Shown here: positions 1 to 8,294 of the stretch, piece by piece | Layout of the letters: every line of letters starts with the position of its first letter | Numbering within the stretch: position 1 is the stretch's first letter | IMG/VR virus record: IMGVR_UViG_3300034418_003640 | Span: 1 to 20,247 of that record | Direction: 5' to 3' (one strand) | Length of the DNA: 20,247 nucleotides | Source: a virus | Notes under the pieces: model-generated | What the model was told of the DNA's origin: nothing | The model's input: the letters and a program-made list of their open reading frames with translations, nothing else | Database searches by the model: none | Made by a program: the position numbers and the translations under genes

Positions 1-1373
1 ATCGCCTTGTCTTCCTAACTCAGGATACAATTGCGATGAGTGTGGCAAAAGACTTTGAGAACTTCTTCTTTACTAGTGCTCAAACAGTCATTGCTTCTGA
101 CCCTGTAGACGTTGAGACATCAAGCTCTAAGGTAAGCAACCTTTACTGTGCTGTACCTCAAGCACAAGGTCTAGTCCTATTCAGTGAGTATGAACAGTAC
201 CTACTCTACTCAGAAAGTGGTATCATCTCACCTACTGATGTTATTGTACGTACAATCAGTCAGTATGAATCAGATAGGACTATTGCTGCACAAGACACAG
301 GTGACTTTATTGGCTTTGTGTCTAAGGTATCAGGTTCTACCAAGCTACTAGGTATGCAAGCACGTGGTAATCTAGCTGCTGCTGATGTATCAGAAGTTAG
401 TAGGGTTGTTGCTGGCTACCTACCAAAAGATCTACAACATCTTGTTGTTAATGTACAGGATTCATTGCTTGCTCTTTATACCATTGATTCTAATGAGATA
501 TTCCTGTACAAGTACTATGCTGCTGGTCAGGATACAGTTATGCAAGCTTGGTTTAAATGGCAGCTAACAGATCCCATTAAGTTCCTCACTGTTATCAATA
601 ACTACTTTGTTTGTGTTGTTAAGAGTGGCAGTGAATATAAGGTAGTCATTCTTGACATCATTCAAAACCTAGATCCAGCAGAAGTAGATGCTAGCCCTGC
701 TATCACTACGACACGATTGGATCAAGCATTTGTTGTTAAGTGTGGTGGTACTATTACGTACAACAGTGTCACTAAGAAGTCCACTATTCCTAAACCATAC
801 ACACACGTTACAGGTAAGACTCCTCTAGTCGTTACTGCACAAACCATGGAAGATGGTGCTGCAACTGATTACAGTACGCTGTATGGGTTGTCTGCTACTC
901 CAGATCCAGATGTTACACATGACTTCATCCTTGAGGTAGAAGTAGATGGTAGCGGTAATTGGTTAGTGCTTGGTGATTGGACAGGTAAAGAGTATGACCT
1001 AGTAGCTGGATATGAGTTTGACTTTGACGTAGATCTACCACGGTATTTCTATCGTTCACAGAACAACGTAGATTGGACATCTTCGTTGACTATTGCTCGT
1101 ATGAAGTTTGATGTTGGATTTAGTGGTTCTGTTAATTTCTACATTACTCGCTTCGGTGCTCCTCAATGGATCTATGTGGCTGGTGTACAGAATGCTGGAT
1201 ACTACCTATCTAACTCAACACCTACTATTGATCGGACAACTCTTACCGTGCCTATTCATCAAAAGAATACAAACTTTAATCTTAAGATAAACAGCACCTC
1301 ACCATTCCCGGTGTCTTTAAATAGCATGACTTGGGAGGGTCAGTATGCTCCACGTTATTATAGGAGGGCTTGA
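1..1373 (+). CDS. Tail tubular protein B (T7 gp12-like), 5' end missing
   Basis: This is the C-terminal part of a T7 gp12-like nozzle protein, which closes the tail tube below the tail adaptor (gp11). The first in-frame ATG is at 36, but the frame is open back to base 3 and reads RLVFLTQDTIAMSVAKDFEN. That is the family-like stretch in which a 'no sooner seen than set' loop is followed by an aromatic DFxNFF sequence (here DFENFFF). The true start therefore lies outside the window and the ATG at 36 is internal. About 457 residues are visible, against roughly 800 in T7 gp12. The chain is beta-rich with no membrane segment and ends YAPRYYRRA. The next gene starts 3 bases after the stop and has a good AGGAGG site inside the end of this gene. 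Family assignment rests on sequence style plus position before the core proteins. No gp13-like gene intervenes. Confidence 0.85.
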   Translation, partial: RLVFLTQDTIAMSVAKDFENFFFTSAQTVIASDPVDVETSSSKVSNLYCAVPQAQGLVLFSEYEQYLLYSESGIISPTDVIVRTISQYESDRTIAAQDTGDFIGFVSKVSGSTKLLGMQARGNLAAADVSEVSRVVAGYLPKDLQHLVVNVQDSLLALYTIDSNEIFLYKYYAAGQDTVMQAWFKWQLTDPIKFLTVINNYFVCVVKSGSEYKVVILDIIQNLDPAEVDASPAITTTRLDQAFVVKCGGTITYNSVTKKSTIPKPYTHVTGKTPLVVTAQTMEDGAATDYSTLYGLSATPDPDVTHDFILEVEVDGSGNWLVLGDWTGKEYDLVAGYEFDFDVDLPRYFYRSQNNVDWTSSLTIARMKFDVGFSGSVNFYITRFGAPQWIYVAGVQNAGYYLSNSTPTIDRTTLTVPIHQKNTNFNLKINSTSPFPVSLNSMTWEGQYAPRYYRRA

Positions 1374-1376
1374 TAG

Positions 1377-2480
1377 ATGGCATTTCCTGTAGGATTAGCC
1401 ATTGGTTTAGGTGGATCAGTACTTAGTGGCATCTTTGGTGGTGCTCAACAGAGTGCTCAAAATAGAGCAGCTGAACGTCAAGCTCAACTTGCGTATGAAG
1501 CCAACCTAGCTAATTGGAAATTTAATAAGACAAGTGCTCGTCGTCAGTATAAGTATGACAAGCAGACTGTCGCACTTCAACGGCAGAACACTGAACAAAA
1601 CCTAGCTTATCAAGAAGCTACAGCCAATCAATCTTGGCGTTATCAGATGCAGATTCAAGCATTTGATTATGCCAATCAGATGCGTGCCTTTAATAAGTCA
1701 CAGCAGACTGCACAACAACAACTTGGTTTTAACAACCTTGCTTATGACTTTGCATTGCAAGATGCAGCACGTTGGGAGCAGGAACAAAGTGTAATGCTTG
1801 ACTTTGAAGAGAAGTCAACTATGATGGAGTTTCGCTACAATCAACGTGGTGAAGTTCTAAACATGCAACAAGCTGAAGCTGTGATGCAGCAGACCCGTGG
1901 CATGGGTCAATTGCAACAGCAGAAAGCTTATGTTGATGGTCTTAAGCAGATGGGTGCTGCTCAAGCAAAAGGTGCTATGGGCATCAGTGCTGAGAAAGCT
2001 GCACAAGCTGCTATTGCAGAAACTGGAGCTGTGACTGCTGCTATCATTCAAGATGTTATCAATGGTGAGCAGAACTATGCTCTTACCTCTGAAGCTATCA
2101 ACATGAAGCTTGAGCAGCTTAACGATAACTTCTACATGGATAAAGCACAGCTTGCTGCATCTCGTGTTAGTCTTGCTAACCAAGCTAAGGTTATGCAACG
2201 TCAAGCTTCTCTTAATAAGTATCAAGCTGATCTCAATGCTATTGCTAATATCATGCTTGAGCCTATTATGCCTCCTGCTATGCCTAAGCCTTTGGCACTG
2301 CCTCGTCCTGAGCTTCAAGATCCTCTTGAGTTCGATAAGAAGTTGTGGAACAGTGTACGTCCCAAGAAAGGTTATGTTGGTGGCATGAGTCCTGTTATGG
2401 CTGGTCTTGGTCAGTTTGCCTCAGGTGCATTTAATGCTGCACTTGGTTCATGGAATCCCGCTACTAGTTCGTTCACATAA
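1377..2480 (+). CDS. Internal virion (core) protein, T7 gp14-like
   Basis: A 367-residue protein in the position of T7 gp14, the ejected core protein thought to form the outer-membrane part of the DNA-ejection channel. The N-terminus (about residues 1-25) is glycine-rich and hydrophobic (MAFPVGLAIGLGGSVLSGIF), as expected of a membrane-inserting ejection protein. Residues about 25-290 are Gln/Ala-rich and probably long helices or coiled coil with many Q and A heptad-like runs. The C-terminus (about 290-367) is proline-rich and then glycine-rich. T7 gp14 is shorter (about 196 residues); cyanophage and marine relatives are often longer. The start is supported by AGGAGG at 1363-1368, one of the few clear Shine-Dalgarno sites in the window. 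Its TAA overlaps the next ATG by one base, implying translational coupling. Family membership is inferred from order and composition rather than from a diagnostic motif. Confidence 0.75.
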   Translation: MAFPVGLAIGLGGSVLSGIFGGAQQSAQNRAAERQAQLAYEANLANWKFNKTSARRQYKYDKQTVALQRQNTEQNLAYQEATANQSWRYQMQIQAFDYANQMRAFNKSQQTAQQQLGFNNLAYDFALQDAARWEQEQSVMLDFEEKSTMMEFRYNQRGEVLNMQQAEAVMQQTRGMGQLQQQKAYVDGLKQMGAAQAKGAMGISAEKAAQAAIAETGAVTAAIIQDVINGEQNYALTSEAINMKLEQLNDNFYMDKAQLAASRVSLANQAKVMQRQASLNKYQADLNAIANIMLEPIMPPAMPKPLALPRPELQDPLEFDKKLWNSVRPKKGYVGGMSPVMAGLGQFASGAFNAALGSWNPATSSFT

Positions 2481-5400
2481 TGGCTAAATTTAAAAGTTAT
2501 GCAAGTCCGACTGGATTCCAACCTATTCAGGCACCTGATGAATCCAGAAAATATCTAGCACAAGGTCAACAACAACTGCAAGCAATGCAACGTGCTATGC
2601 AGTTTGATCTAGCTAATCGAGATCGCTACGCCAATGCTATGCAGAATGCACAGCAGATGGAGATGCAGAATCGAGATATGATCTTTAAGCAAGATCAACG
2701 TAATCGTGCTGCTGTTCAAGATCAAATCAACAACAACTATCAGCAAACTATTCGTGATGCTGATCGTCAAGGTAGGCAAGAGATAGCTACTCTTCAAGCT
2801 CTTTCTACATTCTCTGAGACAGCATTTAATGCTCTTGGTGAATTCAATAAAAAGAGAGAAGAAGGCATTAAGCTTGGTGTTCAGAAATCTCTATATGCAC
2901 TTGGTCTTGATACCAAAGGCTTGATGGAGATCCATAAACTAGATCGCAACCTTACAGACCAAGCTCTTAGCGAAAACCAATTCGTTCAGAATCTACTTAA
3001 GCAAGGTGGCTCCATTCAGGATGTCCGCTACTTGATGAAGAACAGTAATGCTAAATACTGGTCTGAGTCTAGGCAACTAGCTGAAGGTATTGGTGTTGGT
3101 TACGGTAATTTTGTCAACGAAAACTACGAGACAAAGTTCAAGGTTCGTGAAGGACAGGAGATTAGCTATGCTGAAGCTCGCCAAACTGGTGACATAGAAG
3201 CACAGCAGACGATTCTTTCTCAGCTTCGTTCTCAGTACATCAAAGATTCTGGTGCTCTGAATCTTAGCCCTCAAGTAGCTGCATCGTACATTCACCCTTC
3301 GATGCGTGCTTTTGAGAACCAGTTGCAACAAGCAGCTAATGCTGAGTACCGTAAGCTGGCTGATGCTGAGACTCAAAACAACATCACTCGTGCTATTCAT
3401 CAAAAGATTAGCACTGAAGGTGCTCTAGGTGCTGCTCAGTGGTTGTCTTCTCTTCCTGCAGGCGCTCAGCGTCGTGCTGGTAAAGCTAATCTTTTAGGTT
3501 ACTTTGCATCCGCTGCTGCTGGTGATGGCTGGCAGGAAGCACAAGCTGTGTGGCAAGATCTACTCAATCAACCTATTACCTTAGGCGATGGTACTACTAC
3601 AACCTTTGGTGAATTCAATAGAAATGATCCTGCTGTTATTGAAGTAACTCGTTCTTTTGTACAAGCTCGTGCTCGCAGCATTCAAGACTTCAACCTTCAA
3701 CAAAATGAAATGATGACTCAGCGCAACATGGCTGAGAATGACATCATTAAGATGCTTGAAGAACTACCTGGTGGTTATACCGATGCTGATATTGAAGCAG
3801 CAGAAGCACGTCTTGATGAGATTGCTCCTGGTATGGATAGCCAGCGGCTCAATAGCATGATGAAGAACGAGTCTACCAACGCTCTTTATCGTAACAAGAT
3901 TACCAAGCAACTCCAAGACCTTGCTGATCGTGGTCTATTGACTGAGGAACGCCTCAATAGTATGGGTATTCCTGGTACTATTGCTGCACAGTTCAGGGGT
4001 CTTGCAAAAGCTACTAGTGATGACCGTGCTGCTAATGGTAACTTCAAACCTCAGATGGAAGCTTTGGCTGCACTTGCTAAGTCTCCTCCGACTATTCAAG
4101 CTAAGCCTGATGGTACTTATCACTGGTCAGTACCTTTGATGACGCAACAGCTTCAGAATAGGTTCTTGACTAAGTACTCTGAGTTGAAAGCTGCTGGTGA
4201 TCCTAATGCTGTGAATGCTGCTCTATCTTTTGTACAGCAGGAATTTGCAGCACAATCTAAGAACCCTCAGTTCTTCTCTACTGATAGTACTAACCTTGGT
4301 GGTTACTCTCAATTCACTAGGGCTACAACACCTTCTACTGCTTCTTCTGCACGTATGCAGTGGGTGCAAGGTAGTGTTGCAAAACTTGGTGTTAAGGCTT
4401 TGGACAGCAATGGTTCTATCTTCACTATCTCTGAGCTCAATCAGATTGAAAAGGATATGAAGAAGCCTGGATTTAAAATGGATCCAATGGCTGAGTATAT
4501 TGGCAGACAGATGGGTGTTGATCCGTTGACTGTTATCAATAGACAACGTATTGCTGCTGGTCTTCCTCCTGCTCAACTTCCTGAGTCTACCGTTACCTTC
4601 AGTCAGACTGTTAATCCTCAACTGAAGCGGATGCTGGATGCCTATCAGACACCTATGTTGTCTACACGGGCTATGACATCTACTCGTACCTTTAATCCTA
4701 CACTTGTTCCTAAAGGGTTTGGTCCTCTTGTTGTAGAAGCTGCACAGAAGGCTGGTATTTCACCAGTGTTTGTTGCTGCTTTTGCTGAAGCTGAGAATCA
4801 AAACTGGGATCCTAATGCGTTGTCTATGGGTGGCGCTGCTGCAGGTGTTGGTTTGATGCAACTCAGTCAGGAGTATCATGGTCCTGGTGCTACAGTTGCT
4901 GAACGTGAACGTGCTCTTAAAGATCCTCGTCTTAACTTAACACTTGGTGCTGGTATTCTCAAAAATATCTATCAAAAGTACGGTAACTGGAAGGACTCTA
5001 TCTATGTGTGGAACATGGGTGAGACTGGTTACAAGAACTGGGTAGATGCTGGTAGACCTAATACAGCACAAGCTGGTTATGCAAAGGGTCTATATGAACG
5101 CTTTGAAAAGGCACGTGCTAAGTATGGTGATGTGTCTGCATTGCAAAGTCGTGGTACAATGCGTACTAGTATGCAACGTTTAGGTCGTGCAAGCTTTGAG
5201 AAACCATCTTCTGTTGTCTTTGAGACAGCAAGTGGTCAACCTGGTGTAGACCTTTTCTTTGAAAGCAAGCGTTTTCCAGCTGTACTAGACGGTGTAGTTA
5301 AGGACATTAGCCGTGAATCTGGTTACGGTAACTATGTAGTTATTGAATCAACTGATCCTAGTACTGGACAAAAGGTAGATGTTCTGTATGGTCACCTTGC

Positions 5401-5605
5401 AGACGGTATCTCACTACGTCCTGGGCAACGCATTTCCGCTGGTGACATTATTGGTACCCAAGGTGGTACAGGTAATGTACGATCAGCTGATGGTACTATT
5501 GCTTCAATTGACTTCCTTGCTCCTGCACCACGTGGTAGTAAGAGCATGACACCTTATGCTAATTTTGATAATCTAAGACGGTTTATTGTCTCACAAATGC
5601 AATAG
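2480..5605 (+). CDS. Internal virion protein (gp15-position) with lytic transglycosylase and M23-like domains
   Basis: A 1041-residue ejection protein. Residues 1 to about 740 are helical and Gln-rich, in the position of T7 gp15. Residues about 745-870 form an SLT-type lytic transglycosylase domain: the likely catalytic Glu is E772 (AEAENQNWDPNALS), followed by the GVGLMQL motif and the C-terminal YVWNMGETGY stretch. Residues about 915-1041 align with M23 endopeptidases (LysM/LytM type): PGVDLFF, GYGNYVVIES, the YGHL motif (H972), and SAGDIIGTQGGTG. The usual first His of HxxxD is Q920, and the HxH pair is replaced by S1009 and D1011, so classical zinc chemistry is doubtful. The expected job is local cell-wall opening during genome ejection. 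In T7 the transglycosylase sits at the N-terminus of gp16; here it is on the upstream protein. Start ATG overlaps the previous TAA by one base; no Shine-Dalgarno site is visible. Confidence 0.85.
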   Translation: MAKFKSYASPTGFQPIQAPDESRKYLAQGQQQLQAMQRAMQFDLANRDRYANAMQNAQQMEMQNRDMIFKQDQRNRAAVQDQINNNYQQTIRDADRQGRQEIATLQALSTFSETAFNALGEFNKKREEGIKLGVQKSLYALGLDTKGLMEIHKLDRNLTDQALSENQFVQNLLKQGGSIQDVRYLMKNSNAKYWSESRQLAEGIGVGYGNFVNENYETKFKVREGQEISYAEARQTGDIEAQQTILSQLRSQYIKDSGALNLSPQVAASYIHPSMRAFENQLQQAANAEYRKLADAETQNNITRAIHQKISTEGALGAAQWLSSLPAGAQRRAGKANLLGYFASAAAGDGWQEAQAVWQDLLNQPITLGDGTTTTFGEFNRNDPAVIEVTRSFVQARARSIQDFNLQQNEMMTQRNMAENDIIKMLEELPGGYTDADIEAAEARLDEIAPGMDSQRLNSMMKNESTNALYRNKITKQLQDLADRGLLTEERLNSMGIPGTIAAQFRGLAKATSDDRAANGNFKPQMEALAALAKSPPTIQAKPDGTYHWSVPLMTQQLQNRFLTKYSELKAAGDPNAVNAALSFVQQEFAAQSKNPQFFSTDSTNLGGYSQFTRATTPSTASSARMQWVQGSVAKLGVKALDSNGSIFTISELNQIEKDMKKPGFKMDPMAEYIGRQMGVDPLTVINRQRIAAGLPPAQLPESTVTFSQTVNPQLKRMLDAYQTPMLSTRAMTSTRTFNPTLVPKGFGPLVVEAAQKAGISPVFVAAFAEAENQNWDPNALSMGGAAAGVGLMQLSQEYHGPGATVAERERALKDPRLNLTLGAGILKNIYQKYGNWKDSIYVWNMGETGYKNWVDAGRPNTAQAGYAKGLYERFEKARAKYGDVSALQSRGTMRTSMQRLGRASFEKPSSVVFETASGQPGVDLFFESKRFPAVLDGVVKDISRESGYGNYVVIESTDPSTGQKVDVLYGHLADGISLRPGQRISAGDIIGTQGGTGNVRSADGTIASIDFLAPAPRGSKSMTPYANFDNLRRFIVSQMQ

Positions 5606-5610
5606 AACTA

Positions 5611-8292
5611 ATGAACGAAGACGATCTCACGCAAGAGATCCTGTTTGGTACGCCAGACATGACGGCAGAAGAGGAGCAGCAGATGATGCTGCAAGCAGAG
5701 CAGACGCAACAAGACATGCAGCTCATGGAGAACATGGCTCGTCGGCAAATGCTACAGCAAGCGGCTCAAGAAGCTGCTCCTCAACAGCCTCAAGGATCGA
5801 CGCAACAACCTGCTCAACCTACGGGTCAAGAGCAACAACAGAAGCCTAAACAAGAAGGCGGTATTGACATTGGTGGTCTTGCTAGGCAAACACTAGAAGG
5901 TGCGATGACTGTACCTGCTGGTATTATTGATTTTGGTGTAGACCTTATCAACCTTCTTCCTAGTAAAGAAGTACCTGGTATGGCTAATCCTTTCCGTCCT
6001 GACGGTAAGGTGCCTAAACTTCCTAAGTTTCAAAGTGACATCACTCAAACACTTAGAGAAATTAGTAGTGTAGTTGCTCCTACACTTCTTTTGACTGGTA
6101 TTGGTGGTGGTGCTCTTAAAGGTGCTGCTAGTGCTAGTAAAGCAAAGATGCTGCAAGACCCGTTTGTTCAATGGGTAGCACCTAAGCTATTTGCTGCTGG
6201 TGCTGGTGCTGCAGTTGACTATACTGTTCAGTTTAACCAGACTGATGACAACCTAACTGGTACACTAAAGAAATCCTTTCCTGCTCAATTTGGTTGGATT
6301 CCTGATAATGTTGCTACACTTGATAGTGATAGTCCTGATGTAAAGCGTGCTAAGAACGTCACTGAAGGTGTTGGCCTTGGTCTCTTTACTGACTTTGCTG
6401 AAGGTGTTGGTAAGCTTGTCAAAGGTGTACGTGGAGTACTTCGCTCTACTCAATGGGTACCCGAGTCAGAAAAGGCTACACAGTGGTTCTCGAAGAACTT
6501 AGGTACCGAGGCAGCTGATGACATTGAGGAGGCTATTGCAGAGTCTGCTGCACGCCGCTCAGACGCTTTAGACGAGCTTGGTGAGTACAACTTCTCTAAG
6601 AATGCTAACCTTGACGAACCTATGCTTGGTGTACATGACCTTTATGGTTATGAAGAATCAGGCATTCGTTCTGTAGATAACCTTGGTGTTGTAGGTGCTG
6701 CTGTTGATGTGGCACGTATTACTAACAACATTGATAGTGTCTATGGTCGAGTAGGTAGCGTTATCTCTGAACCTGCTCTTAAGTTTGGTCTTGAAGTACC
6801 TGAAGGTATGGAGACCATTATCCGTGGTCTTGCTTCTCAACTGCAAGATGCTGGTGAGTATGGCTACAAGACTGCTTCTGGTAAGTACATCTCCCATAAA
6901 GAAATCATGACTGCTGGTGAAGAACTGGCAATGAATTTCTATAAGATGGATACACCTGAACTTCAACAAGCAATTAAGAAGTGGCAGGGTGTTGATGTAG
7001 ATACAGGTGCTCCTGTACTGAAGAGTGAGGCTTATGCCGCTGTCTTCCAAACCATCAATAAGCTGATGGATGACTACGCTAACATGGATGTTATGCGTGC
7101 TCAAGCATATGTTGGTACTTCTTTTGCTGGTCAAGTCTCTGACATGGCTCAGGGTGTACGTTTGATGGACGGTACTGCTGCTGTTGATCGAGCACAAGAA
7201 CAGATCCTAGATCGTCTTGAATTCTTGATGGCACAAAAGGGTATGACTTCATACTCTCGTGGTCGTGCGTTGAATATGCTCAACCTTTGGAATCGTTTGA
7301 CTGCCAAAGGTAGTGATGCAGCAGATGCAGCGTATGCTAAGCGTATTCAAAACACCATTGCAAATGAGGAGAATGCTACTCTACAAGCTATTGAACGTAT
7401 CAAAGCTGAAGCTAAGCAAACTATTAATACCCTTCGTGAAGTAAAAGCTGAGCGTCCTGAGATGCTTGCTCCACTGATGATGGCATATGAGTTTACTGAT
7501 GGTAAAGTAGACACAATCTCTAAGCTTAACAACTACGTTCGTGGTTCTCTTGGTACACTTAGCAAAGCTTTCTTTGATGGTGAACCTGAGATTCCTTCTG
7601 TTGTAATGCGTGGATTCTGGTCTAACCTTTATAACTCTACTCTTTCTGCTATCGGTACACCTATCAAAGCAGGTGTTTCCAACATTGCTCTACTTGCTGA
7701 GCGTCCTATTGCTCAAGCAGCTGGTGCAATTATTAATGGAGATATTGCTACCTTCCGTAAAGGCTGGTATCAGTATTCTGCAGCTTGGGATACTTTGAGC
7801 AATGCACTTGGTTATATGAATCAGGTCTTCCGTAGGTCTGCTTCTGACCCTTATGTGATGGCTCTTCGTGAAGATACTGGTGTAGCAGATCAACAGCAAA
7901 TTGAACTTCTTAAGACCTTTGCTGATGCTAAAGCACAACAAGGTGAATATGGTCCTCAAGTCATGATGTCTATTGTAGAGGCACAAAATGATCTTGCAAT
8001 GCACCCATGGTTGCGCTTTGGTCAGCGTGGTATGCAAGCATTTGACGGATTTACTCAGTCAGTTGTTGCTAACTGGGAAGCACGTGGTCGAGCTTGGGAT
8101 ACAGTCACTAAAGGTGGTGTGATTCCTCTTGATAAACAAGCGTCTGATCAGCTGGCTAAGGAAGTTTATTCTGCAATGTTTGACGAAAACGATAACATTA
8201 CAGACTCTGCTGTACGTTATGCATCTAGTGAGATCTCAATGGCTTTGGATAATCCAGCCAACGATTCCTTCTCTTTACTAAGACTCCACTGA
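5611..8292 (+). CDS. Internal virion protein, gp16-like, N-terminal part (frame ends early)
   Basis: An 893-residue open frame giving the first two thirds of a large gp16-type ejection protein, which in T7 builds the inner-membrane part of the ejection channel. Residues about 20-90 are strongly Gln-rich and probably disordered. Then come short hydrophobic or glycine-rich stretches (GAMTVPAGIIDFGVDLINLLP near 100-120; ISSVVAPTLLLTGIGGGALKG from 151) and long helical regions. The frame terminates at TGA 8290-8292 after an uncharacteristic tail (SFSLLRLH). The next frame continues the protein style at once, and the two parts together total about 1300 residues, close to T7 gp16 (1318). I therefore read 5611-9536 as one gene interrupted by a -1 change of frame near 8253-8290. 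There is no lysozyme domain, because that function sits in the preceding protein. The start is 5 bases after the previous stop. Confidence 0.8.
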   Translation: MNEDDLTQEILFGTPDMTAEEEQQMMLQAEQTQQDMQLMENMARRQMLQQAAQEAAPQQPQGSTQQPAQPTGQEQQQKPKQEGGIDIGGLARQTLEGAMTVPAGIIDFGVDLINLLPSKEVPGMANPFRPDGKVPKLPKFQSDITQTLREISSVVAPTLLLTGIGGGALKGAASASKAKMLQDPFVQWVAPKLFAAGAGAAVDYTVQFNQTDDNLTGTLKKSFPAQFGWIPDNVATLDSDSPDVKRAKNVTEGVGLGLFTDFAEGVGKLVKGVRGVLRSTQWVPESEKATQWFSKNLGTEAADDIEEAIAESAARRSDALDELGEYNFSKNANLDEPMLGVHDLYGYEESGIRSVDNLGVVGAAVDVARITNNIDSVYGRVGSVISEPALKFGLEVPEGMETIIRGLASQLQDAGEYGYKTASGKYISHKEIMTAGEELAMNFYKMDTPELQQAIKKWQGVDVDTGAPVLKSEAYAAVFQTINKLMDDYANMDVMRAQAYVGTSFAGQVSDMAQGVRLMDGTAAVDRAQEQILDRLEFLMAQKGMTSYSRGRALNMLNLWNRLTAKGSDAADAAYAKRIQNTIANEENATLQAIERIKAEAKQTINTLREVKAERPEMLAPLMMAYEFTDGKVDTISKLNNYVRGSLGTLSKAFFDGEPEIPSVVMRGFWSNLYNSTLSAIGTPIKAGVSNIALLAERPIAQAAGAIINGDIATFRKGWYQYSAAWDTLSNALGYMNQVFRRSASDPYVMALREDTGVADQQQIELLKTFADAKAQQGEYGPQVMMSIVEAQNDLAMHPWLRFGQRGMQAFDGFTQSVVANWEARGRAWDTVTKGGVIPLDKQASDQLAKEVYSAMFDENDNITDSAVRYASSEISMALDNPANDSFSLLRLH

Positions 8293-8294
8293 AT
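8253..8294 (+). other. Frame-change zone between the two gp16-like frames
   Basis: The upstream frame (to TGA 8290-8292) and the downstream frame (open from 8253, after TAA 8250-8252) overlap here by 40 bases. Moving from the first to the second needs a -1 shift, equivalent to restoring one missing base. I see no canonical X XXY YYZ slippery heptamer in the upstream frame. The bases are short pyrimidine runs (TTCC, TTCTCTTTA at 8265-8277), where a one-base deletion or an under-called run would be plausible. Confidence 0.6.

Noticed and set aside
1857-2318. 153-residue open frame on the minus strand
   Set aside because: It lies entirely inside the gp14-like gene and its translation is low-complexity Ser/Leu/His-rich, a shadow of Gln/Ala-rich codons on the + strand.
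5586-5849. 87-residue + strand frame rich in Arg, His, Ala and Ser
   Set aside because: It is a shifted-frame reading of the Gln-rich start of the gp16-like gene and has no independent support.
6658-7197. 179-residue open frame on the minus strand
   Set aside because: It is antisense to the gp16-like gene, with no recognisable motif and a composition typical of reverse-read GCT/GGT codons. All credible genes run on the + strand.
8268-8277. Canonical -1 programmed frameshift heptamer in the gp16-like gene
   Set aside because: The upstream-frame codons (TTC TCT TTA CTA) do not form an X XXY YYZ heptamer, so programmed slippage is not the preferred explanation.
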